18,865 nt of DNA, from NCBI GenBank assembly GCA_045576675.1, contig JAZNGX010000107.1, forward strand, positions 1 through 18,865. The letters run 5' to 3'. This DNA is from JAZNGX01 sp045576675 (GTDB lineage Bacteria; Bacillota; Clostridia; Monoglobales; Firm-18). Each line of letters begins with the position of its first letter. Positions within the stretch are counted from its first letter, which is position 1. Under the pieces are notes generated by a model, which saw only the letters and a list, made by a program, of their open reading frames with translations, was not told the origin of the DNA and did no database searches. The position numbers were made by a program, and so were the translations under genes. Positions 7,001 to 13,813 of this stretch are shown in pieces.

Positions 7001-7405
7001 ATAGATGTGTGGATTCCATACCACAGGAGGTCGGAAATTCCAACCTCCAGAAGGCAGTTTTGAAGACACTTATAAGTTATAGAAGATATCTTTAAGCCGC
7101 TCAACTTATGGATGATTTTTTTGCAAATAATCTAAAATATTCAAAATTGCAACTGCATACAAGCCGACAGTTCTTCCCCAAAACTGTCCTGAAAGCCAAG
7201 TTGTTTCATCGCCCCATTCCAGTTCCTTCGCTTCATCCCAGCCATGGTAATAAATCCCATTATTTTATGGTTTATATCCCGTTCTCTTAGTATTATATCT
7301 CCAAAACGTTCCGCATACATAACAGATAGTTATCCTTAAAAAAGGGGTACATACATTGTCTTGTATTAGCAATATAAACAGTCCAAGAATATGTCCGCAC
7401 ACCCT
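7001..7405 (-). pseudogene. Decayed GH105-type unsaturated glycuronyl hydrolase gene
   Basis: Conceptual minus-strand translation of 7109-7264 gives a clear GH105 (YteR-like) core: GIYYHGWDEAKELEWGD, then SGQFWGRTVGLYAVAIL and NILDYLQKNHP. These match the family landmarks Gly-Leu-Tyr-Tyr-His-Gly-Trp-Asp, Phe-Trp-Gly-Arg and Leu-Asp-Tyr-Leu-Pro. The frame is then broken by TAA at 7106-7108 and again at 7070-7072, but continues with family-like VERLKDIFYNL and LPSGGWNF to about 7001. Upstream (7265-7405), MYAERFGDIILRERDINHK and ADIFLDCLY occur in another frame with more stops, so at least one frameshift is present. Both ends are missing relative to the family's roughly 370 residues. It lies immediately downstream of the intact GH88 gene on the same strand and was probably the last gene of that operon. 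Outer limits are approximate. Confidence 0.75.
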
Positions 7406-7465
7406 ATCACAAACAGGAAACACGAAATTACACTTTATAGTCAATCAACTTTCAAAGTAGGCTAA

Positions 7466-8578
7466 TTACCAAAGAAATGTATTATAGCCTTTAAGCTTGT
7501 TTATTGCTTCTGCAAAAAAGAAATCAGAATAAATCATTGTAAGGTGATATCCTCCATTATAACGTTCAGAGCCGTGAGTTATAATTGCATCTGTTTCTTC
7601 TGACCAGTCAGCAAACTTTTCTGTAATTGCCTTTATTAATCTTAGCGCAGCATTATAGTACATTGCACTTTCATATTTTGGAACAACCCTTGAAAGCTCT
7701 ATAAGTCCGCACGCAGCGATTAAACCTGCAGAGGCATCGTACAATATTGGAGCTTCAGGACTTCTGAAGTCCGATTTTGGAAGATAATCATCGCAGCAAG
7801 CGGCGATAAAGTAATGGGCAATTTTTTTGGAAGTGTTAAGATAACGTTCTTCTTTTGTATGTATATAACTCAACACATAGCCATATAATCCCCACGCCTG
7901 TCCTCTTGACCACGACGAATCTGTTTCCATTCCCTGACCGCCAAGTATAGCATTTACCTCGCCTGTTTCAGGATCATAATCCACAATATGGTTTACAGAT
8001 CCATCCTCACGAACATGATTTTTTATTGTTTTATCTGCATGACTCATTGCAATGCTTTTATAACGATTGTCACCTGTTTCCTTTGATGCCCAATATAACA
8101 ATGGAATATTCATCATACAGTCTATTATGGCGTAACCCGGCACATCACCATTCCACGCTCTTATATATCCACCTTTAAGATTATATCTTGCTGATAGTAA
8201 ATTTGCAGCATACATATTTCTTACATATGAATTTCTGTTGCCTGTGAGTCGGTAATCAGCTCCTGCTGAAAGATGCCACATAAACCCAACATCATGATGA
8301 AGACCATCATAGTGTTTTAACGCATCGTCAAGAAGTGTTTCGGCATATTCCGCAGTTTTTTTGTATTCCTCATTTTTAGTACCATCATACATTAACCACA
8401 TAAGACCGGGCCAGAAGCCATTTGTCCACCATGAAACGTCCTTTTCAGCCATATTGTTAAAAACGCCGTCAACCGTTGTGTAAGGAAGCTTTTCGCGCGC
8501 ACGTACAGCAACCTTTGAAAGCTTATTATCTAATTTCCCCCAAATTTCGTTTATCCATTTTTCATCGATTATACTCAC
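7466..8578 (-). CDS. GH88 unsaturated glucuronyl hydrolase
   Basis: This 370-residue (alpha/alpha)6-barrel enzyme belongs to the GH88 family, which removes a 4,5-unsaturated uronic acid from the non-reducing end of oligosaccharides made by polysaccharide lyases. The landmarks are HHDVGFM with Asp96 and AIIDCMMNI with Asp153, equivalent to the two catalytic aspartates of Bacillus UGL, then SSWSRGQAWGLYG (221-233) and DASAGLIAA (281-289). No signal peptide is present, so it acts in the cytoplasm on imported disaccharides. The start is GTG at 8578, sharing one base with the TAG of the isomerase gene, with AAAGGAG eight bases upstream. It is the last intact gene of the minus-strand operon. GH105 is the nearest alternative, but the WSRGQAW segment favours GH88. 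Substrate (glycosaminoglycan, ulvan or pectin-type) is not readable. Confidence 0.9.
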   Translation of the reverse strand: MSIIDEKWINEIWGKLDNKLSKVAVRAREKLPYTTVDGVFNNMAEKDVSWWTNGFWPGLMWLMYDGTKNEEYKKTAEYAETLLDDALKHYDGLHHDVGFMWHLSAGADYRLTGNRNSYVRNMYAANLLSARYNLKGGYIRAWNGDVPGYAIIDCMMNIPLLYWASKETGDNRYKSIAMSHADKTIKNHVREDGSVNHIVDYDPETGEVNAILGGQGMETDSSWSRGQAWGLYGYVLSYIHTKEERYLNTSKKIAHYFIAACCDDYLPKSDFRSPEAPILYDASAGLIAACGLIELSRVVPKYESAMYYNAALRLIKAITEKFADWSEETDAIITHGSERYNGGYHLTMIYSDFFFAEAINKLKGYNTFLW

Positions 8579-9375
8579 TAGTACTGCTCCTTTAAATTCA
8601 TATTATTAACAAATCCTTTTAGTATCCAATTCATATCATTTGGATATTGCTTAAGCTCATCTCTCCATGCATTCTCCCATTCCAAAGAATAGTAACCATC
8701 ATATTTATTTGCCATAAGCAATGAAACAATTTCATTTATAGGTACCTTACCTTCACCAATAGGTGTGTATTTCCATGATATCATATCGGGGTTATCCCAT
8801 GGTTTTCCATCCTTTATGTGTATATGCTCAATATATTTTCCAATATTAGCATACGTTTCGAAAATTTCTTCAAATGCTTCAAGCGGATGCATGATATCCC
8901 ATATAATACCAAGCTGCTTACTACCAACCTCATTTATTAGTGTTTTAAGTACATCACCTGTTGAATACTCATTATGTGTTTCAACCCAAACCTTAACATT
9001 ATGACACGCACCATAATCACAACCGGCTTTAAGCATTTTTACAATTCCGCTGTGGTCAAGTTGTTGACGAGGCTCGTCTTTACGACTATAAAAATTACCC
9101 AAGAAAACACGCACGGCAGAAGCATCAATTAGAGCGGCCGAATCAATGGATGAATACAAGGCATTTAACACATTTTCATCCCAACGTTTGATGCACACAC
9201 TGCTTGCAATATCAGATATTTTTATGTTGTTTTTAGTCAAAGCCTCCAAATCCGACGGCATTTCACCATTTATTTGTCTTAACTCTATAGCTGATATCCC
9301 ATATTCTTTACACAGCATAGCTATTTGTGTAAAATTAAGTTCAGGACAAGGCAAAGTGCTAAAACATAACTTCAT
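8578..9375 (-). CDS. Xylose-isomerase-like TIM barrel sugar isomerase/epimerase
   Basis: This 265-residue protein belongs to the AP-endonuclease-2/xylose-isomerase-like fold used by IolE, Hyi and many sugar-phosphate isomerases and epimerases. The four expected divalent-metal ligands are visible at barrel strand ends: Glu132 in VWVETHNEYS, Asp160 in IIWDIMHP, His186 in HIHIKDG and Glu232 in SLEWEN. It is probably a keto/aldose isomerase or epimerase of the sugar released by the GH enzymes. It follows the URO-D-like gene by 18 bases and overlaps GH88 by one base, so it belongs to the same operon. GAAGG sits very close to the ATG and GGGAG further upstream. Reaction cannot be chosen among isomerase, epimerase and 2-keto-inositol dehydratase types. 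Confidence 0.87.
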   Translation of the reverse strand: MKLCFSTLPCPELNFTQIAMLCKEYGISAIELRQINGEMPSDLEALTKNNIKISDIASSVCIKRWDENVLNALYSSIDSAALIDASAVRVFLGNFYSRKDEPRQQLDHSGIVKMLKAGCDYGACHNVKVWVETHNEYSTGDVLKTLINEVGSKQLGIIWDIMHPLEAFEEIFETYANIGKYIEHIHIKDGKPWDNPDMISWKYTPIGEGKVPINEIVSLLMANKYDGYYSLEWENAWRDELKQYPNDMNWILKGFVNNMNLKEQY

Positions 9376-9393
9376 TAACCTTCACACTCCCTA

Positions 9394-10461
9394 TTAAAAA
9401 CTTTTTATTAAATTTTCTACCTGTTCACGTGTTACATCAGGGTTAGACGTTCTGTAATAAAACATTTCATAATTGCCGACTGTATTTAAAACCTTTTCAA
9501 AATCTGAAAAACTGCCAAACACCTGCGCTTTTTTCCCGTGCGACACAATGTCGTTATAAACTTCGTGCCAATGAAATCCGTCAGGCTGACCTGCGCCTGC
9601 AACCCATTGAACCATCTTTATTTCAGGAATTCCAAGAATACTGTTCAAAGATTTAAGATTTCCAATTCCGTCAAGATGATATGTTGCATTACCAAGCTTA
9701 TTTGCAGTGGTTTTAATTTCGGGCAAAGCAAATTCAGTAAACATATCATTGCTTATCATATATCCAAAATCGCATTGAAGTATATAGCTTTTTTCTCTGC
9801 TATATAACGAGTTCCAGTCAGTATAACCACAGTTTCCCGGCATAAGCACTTCTTCAATATCATTGTAGGCTTTATGCCACGCAACCTGTATTTCGTTAAT
9901 AAGTCTATGTACCTCTTCAGGGTAGTCATAAAGGTCGTACATCAAGGCTTCGCTTGTCCTGAACACAGCAAGCACGTCCAATACTCCGCCAAGATCAGGG
10001 AATCCAACTAACACGCTACCATTCCAGCGTTTAACTCCCTCATAGCAAATTTCCATAATTCGTCTTATCCATTTATTATTACTGTCATATTGGATATGCA
10101 GGTTTTGAATATCAGGCTCAATTACTTCGGGTTCAAACCATACATTACCGGACGAATTATCTAATTTTGCTCCGCAGAATGCTGCTAATACACCAGGTCC
10201 GAAGCATTCAAGATTAAGCATAGGGAAAGCATCGCCTATGTATTCATAATTATCCAGTTCAACATCTATTCTGTCAATAAGCTCTTTCGGACTTATCGAA
10301 AAATCATTACAATTAGATTGATTAAGCACTTTAAGTTTAGGACCGGACTTTCCATCAATACTCTTCTTGAGTGCAATTATAGGACGTCCAAGTTTGTTAT
10401 TCCACCACTTATCGTAAGTTTCTCTCACCTTATGCATACGTTCAGGATTAAAGTTTTTCAT
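9394..10461 (-). CDS. Uroporphyrinogen-decarboxylase-like (URO-D superfamily) protein, sugar-operon type
   Basis: This 355-residue protein resembles the URO-D/MtaA TIM-barrel superfamily members often found in Firmicute carbohydrate operons and annotated only as uroporphyrinogen decarboxylase-like. It lacks the HemE N-terminal RPxWxMRQAGRY signature, so haem synthesis is ruled out. Visible landmarks are PDLGGVLDVLAVFRTSE (155-171), YPEEVHRLI (180-188), and ATYHLDGIGNLKSL (259-272), where His262 sits at the position of the first zinc ligand of the methyltransferase branch; the HxC cysteine is replaced by Asp264. IKMVQWVAGAGQP follows. Its start overlaps the GH94-like gene by 14 bases. Genomic context suggests handling of a modified sugar, for example methyl transfer, but this is inference and no biochemical role is established to my knowledge. 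Confidence 0.75.
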   Translation of the reverse strand: MKNFNPERMHKVRETYDKWWNNKLGRPIIALKKSIDGKSGPKLKVLNQSNCNDFSISPKELIDRIDVELDNYEYIGDAFPMLNLECFGPGVLAAFCGAKLDNSSGNVWFEPEVIEPDIQNLHIQYDSNNKWIRRIMEICYEGVKRWNGSVLVGFPDLGGVLDVLAVFRTSEALMYDLYDYPEEVHRLINEIQVAWHKAYNDIEEVLMPGNCGYTDWNSLYSREKSYILQCDFGYMISNDMFTEFALPEIKTTANKLGNATYHLDGIGNLKSLNSILGIPEIKMVQWVAGAGQPDGFHWHEVYNDIVSHGKKAQVFGSFSDFEKVLNTVGNYEMFYYRTSNPDVTREQVENLIKSF

Positions 10462-12751
10462 TTCGGTTCAATCCCTTCAAATATACTTGAACATCATAAT
10501 ACTCGCCTTTTCTATATGGCAAAATATCACAATCGCAAGGCTTATCATTAACTATGATTTTATCTATACCTTTAGGCTCTGTTACACCATCCTGATAATA
10601 TGTAATATTATAAACAGCCCCACGGAAGTTTTTGGTTATGCTGCACTTTTCCCATGAAGGCGGAACACACGGTTCAAGCATCAAGCCGTCCACAGTGGGC
10701 TTTAAACCAAAAATATAATTAATGATTGATTTTGTTAGCCACTGGCCGCTGGCAGTTCTCCAGCTTTGCCCTGCTTTAGCCTGACGCCTACCTGTAAATT
10801 GTGGAAAATATGAATTACACATAATATAAGGCTCACAGAATTTTTCAGCATATTCTTTATTATGCGGCAGCATTTTTTTAAGAGATGATTCTACCCTGTC
10901 ATTTCTTTTCAACATACTGTCTGCTGCAAGCTTCCATGCCATTGTATGCAAATATACTCCACCATTCTCATGAACCCCCGGCGGTTTTTGTGTAACAGTA
11001 CCTATAAACGGAAGATATTCATCATACGCAGGCGATGATATAAGCATACCAAGCTCTGTATCAAGCAGCTCATAGCATTTATCCATAGCTATTATATCTT
11101 TGTTATCCAAAGAAACTCCTGATAAAACCGCCCATATCTGTGGCAATACGGATATTTGACATTTTTCGCACTCTTTAGATCCTATAACAATATCGTCATC
11201 TGTATATGCCACACGATAATACTCACCATCCCAGCCGTATTGGTCTATCAGTCGCTTCATTTCGTTCCCACGTTCTATGCAAGTTGCAACGTCCTCTTTA
11301 TTACCAACCAGCTCTGCTAATTCTGCAAACATTTTATTTGCCCTGTACCATGCAATAGAAAGCCAGACGCTAACACCTTTGCCTTTAAGCCCGGCCTGAT
11401 TCAAACAATCATTCCAGTCACCGCCCCATAATTTAATAAGACCATGCAAGCCTTTAAAGCCCCACAAAAAGTCAACTGAAGCCTTTATATGCTGATATAT
11501 TGTACCCTCTGTACCGTCATTAAACGGCACTATTTCTTCAAGTATGCTTAAATCACCAAGCTCCATTATAAGAGAATGTACTGCAAAGGTAAGCCACACT
11601 GTATTGTCGGAAAAATTATTATCCCTTATTGTACCATCTAAAAACGTTCGCGGAGCGTATCCGTTTGAATACTGATATGATAAAATTCTTTTTATTCTCT
11701 CTTTTGCCAATACGGGATTAAAAGATGCAAGGCATTCCGAATCGCTTGTTATATCACGATACCCATTATGCCTTACTCTTGCCCATCTGCTTCCAAGATT
11801 AGTCTGGTGCTTTGTCCAGTTGAACAAATAATTAAGTTCGTTATCTGGAGTATTGATGGTAACACCTGAAATATCAGCCAGTTTGCCTGATGTCAGCTTG
11901 CGAAATTCTTCGCAAATTTTGTTAGTATCAGAAAAATACTTATAACTAATTTCCTTTACCTCTTGCATTGACATTGCCACTCCAATAGCAAAATATAGTG
12001 TTTTGCTTTCACCGGGCTGTAAAACAACAGTATTTTCAACAGCAAAACAAGCTTTTTCGCAATATGCTTCGTTATTTGAAAGCTCATCATTTTTCAATCC
12101 TGATGGAGTCTGTTCTGTTCCATACGTACCTATAAAGCTGCTTTTTACAGTATCAAAACCTGTTACCTCTTCTTTACTCATTAAATACCCGAACACCTCT
12201 GTCTGTACGTCAGAATCAAAGCATGCAAAAGCATTAACTGTAATTGTATTTATCTCATTATGAAATTTCCCTTTTGACGTGTTATACGTCTGCGGCTTTT
12301 CTATACCATCTATTTCTGTTTTTACATATGGAATAACCTTTATTGTACGCATTTTACTGTCTTTGTTTGTAACTTTTAACGACCAGAACTCCATATTACC
12401 GTCTTCGGGTACAAAAAGCTTATATTCAGTCTCCAATGAATTATACGACATTTTTATTGTAGTATATCCAAGGCCGTGAATACAGTTGTAATCAGCAAAA
12501 GCCAAATCAACAGGCAAACCATTTGCAGTCCAACTAAAATCATTTTCATCTTTTAAAAATATACTTCTGTTTGAAACAAGTGGAATTCTGCGTCCAAGCG
12601 AATCCTGACAAAAACCCTCTCCGAATCCGACCTGAGATACAAAAGATACATAATTATTATTCCACATATAATTGTACCAGTTTCTTGGTATATCGGGAGT
12701 TGTTATTAAAAACTCTGTGCCATTATTAACAAAATGTCCATATGTACTCAA
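10448..12751 (-). CDS. GH94-like glycoside phosphorylase
   Basis: This 767-residue protein resembles cellobiose/chitobiose phosphorylase (GH94), inverting enzymes that split beta-glycosides with phosphate to give a sugar 1-phosphate. The N-terminal beta-sandwich (to about 290) is followed by a helical barrel. The general acid lies in WGGDWND (442-448, Asp448). HENGGVYLHTMAW (594-606) is the typical phosphate-side segment, and IFGLKPTVDGLMLEPCVPPSW (680-700) is the conserved C-terminal hallmark. The phosphate-binding Thr-Gly of characterised members reads Thr667-Ala668 here (SWRTASGQW). The start is TTG directly after the oxidoreductase stop codon, with GGAGGGGGAG upstream. No signal peptide, so cytoplasmic. 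The acceptor and donor sugars are unknown; association with GH88 suggests a uronide-containing oligosaccharide. Confidence 0.85.
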   Translation of the reverse strand: MSTYGHFVNNGTEFLITTPDIPRNWYNYMWNNNYVSFVSQVGFGEGFCQDSLGRRIPLVSNRSIFLKDENDFSWTANGLPVDLAFADYNCIHGLGYTTIKMSYNSLETEYKLFVPEDGNMEFWSLKVTNKDSKMRTIKVIPYVKTEIDGIEKPQTYNTSKGKFHNEINTITVNAFACFDSDVQTEVFGYLMSKEEVTGFDTVKSSFIGTYGTEQTPSGLKNDELSNNEAYCEKACFAVENTVVLQPGESKTLYFAIGVAMSMQEVKEISYKYFSDTNKICEEFRKLTSGKLADISGVTINTPDNELNYLFNWTKHQTNLGSRWARVRHNGYRDITSDSECLASFNPVLAKERIKRILSYQYSNGYAPRTFLDGTIRDNNFSDNTVWLTFAVHSLIMELGDLSILEEIVPFNDGTEGTIYQHIKASVDFLWGFKGLHGLIKLWGGDWNDCLNQAGLKGKGVSVWLSIAWYRANKMFAELAELVGNKEDVATCIERGNEMKRLIDQYGWDGEYYRVAYTDDDIVIGSKECEKCQISVLPQIWAVLSGVSLDNKDIIAMDKCYELLDTELGMLISSPAYDEYLPFIGTVTQKPPGVHENGGVYLHTMAWKLAADSMLKRNDRVESSLKKMLPHNKEYAEKFCEPYIMCNSYFPQFTGRRQAKAGQSWRTASGQWLTKSIINYIFGLKPTVDGLMLEPCVPPSWEKCSITKNFRGAVYNITYYQDGVTEPKGIDKIIVNDKPCDCDILPYRKGEYYDVQVYLKGLNRNEKL

Positions 12752-13726
12752 TTATATCTCCCCCTCCAAGTGTCTGATTTTATTTTTTAAAGCATATGCA
12801 AGACTCATTGATTGCAAACCTGTATGAACATCTGATGCTGTTTCGCCCATCTTTACAGCATCAAAAAATTCTGCATTTTCGTTATAAAAACCGTTTGACA
12901 GATAAACTTCACTCTCTTCACCCATTATTTCTTCTACATTTTTGTCAACAAGCTTTAATATACGCCCCGGTGAATCAACAGCACCCCATGAGGGTAATTC
13001 GGCGATATAAGTTCTGTCCTTCATTGTAACATCAACTCTTTCAATTACACCGCCACCCATCGGCATAAATGCAAGCTGTGCACATACGCCGTTTTTAAAC
13101 TCACAGTCCATAAAAATATTATTTATATATTCAGGTTCATCAATAATGTTTTTATAGTTAATATCAGCCGTTTCATACTCACTGCCAGAAAGATATTTTA
13201 CAAGATCTATACCATGTATGCACGTGGTATAGAAATTCGTGTCTTTTCTTCCGTAACGTACAAATCTGTATGAAATATACTGGATTTCATCACTGTTCTT
13301 AATTTCATCTTTGAGAATTTTAATCAGCGGCATATATCTTCTGTTGAATGCTACACGTGCCATTACACCGGCTTTGCTTGCCGCTTTTATAATTTCTTCT
13401 GTTTCTTCGGTACAAACACCAGGTGGCTTTTCAAGCATAAGTGGATAACCCATACTTAAAACGTTAACTGCAATTTTTGCCGAAACATGCTCTGATGCCA
13501 CAAGACATACTGCATCCGGCTTTTCAGTGTTAAGCATTTCTATGTAATCTGTATAGACATTTTCAAACCCAAACTGTTTGGCAAAGCTTTCAACCGCCTC
13601 CCTGTTAACGTCGCAACAAGCGCTTAGCACTGTATCTGGATGGAGCATTTTATATTTAACGTAAGACGGTCCGTGACCCTTTTGGCCCATCCAGCCACAG
13701 CCTATAAGAGCAATTTTAAAACCCAT
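12752..13726 (-). CDS. Gfo/Idh/MocA-family NAD(P)-dependent oxidoreductase
   Basis: This 324-residue enzyme has the standard length. The N-terminal Rossmann fold begins IALIGCGWMG (5-14), the conserved LEKPPG motif places the catalytic lysine at Lys100, and His171 in CIHGIDLVKYL sits where the family's catalytic histidine occurs. It oxidises or reduces a sugar, inositol or sugar-acid hydroxyl, or takes part in NAD-dependent glycoside cleavage as in GH109-like relatives. I use the ATG at 13726, six bases after AAAGGTGAT; a GTG at 13735 is in frame but lies inside that ribosome site. It is the first gene of the five-gene minus-strand operon and is divergent from the membrane AraC regulator. Substrate unknown. 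Confidence 0.9.
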   Translation of the reverse strand: MGFKIALIGCGWMGQKGHGPSYVKYKMLHPDTVLSACCDVNREAVESFAKQFGFENVYTDYIEMLNTEKPDAVCLVASEHVSAKIAVNVLSMGYPLMLEKPPGVCTEETEEIIKAASKAGVMARVAFNRRYMPLIKILKDEIKNSDEIQYISYRFVRYGRKDTNFYTTCIHGIDLVKYLSGSEYETADINYKNIIDEPEYINNIFMDCEFKNGVCAQLAFMPMGGGVIERVDVTMKDRTYIAELPSWGAVDSPGRILKLVDKNVEEIMGEESEVYLSNGFYNENAEFFDAVKMGETASDVHTGLQSMSLAYALKNKIRHLEGEI

Positions 13727-13748
13727 TTTTATCACCTTTCTTATTTAT

Positions 13749-13754
13749 ATTGTA
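13749..13754 (-). promoter_or_regulatory. Likely -10 element of the oxidoreductase/GH operon
   Basis: On the minus strand TACAAT (13749-13754) matches the -10 consensus at five of six positions, about 23 bases upstream of the ATG at 13726. The position 17 bases further upstream reads TAAATA, with no -35 resemblance. A good -10 without a -35 fits a promoter needing an activator, presumably the divergent AraC regulator. Confidence 0.4.
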
Positions 13755-13758
13755 TGTG

Positions 13759-13788
13759 TTGACAAAACATTTATTTATGTGCTATTCT
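13759..13788 (+). promoter_or_regulatory. Promoter of the membrane AraC regulator gene
   Basis: A perfect TTGACA (13759-13764) is followed after 18 bases by TATTCT (13783-13788), preceded by TG one base upstream (extended -10). Transcription would start near 13795, with AGAGGAGGG just downstream. Its -35 lies inside the promoter region of the divergent operon, so the two promoters overlap. Confidence 0.65.
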
Positions 13789-13813
13789 TATTATATCAGA
13801 GGAGGGAATAATA

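Noticed and set aside
7108..7290. Plus-strand open frame of 60 codons
   Set aside because: It is the antisense of the GH105 remnant, has no ribosome site and no recognisable protein character.
9394..10461. Annotation as hemE, uroporphyrinogen decarboxylase of haem synthesis
   Set aside because: The HemE N-terminal Arg-rich substrate signature is absent and the gene is buried in a glycosidase operon.
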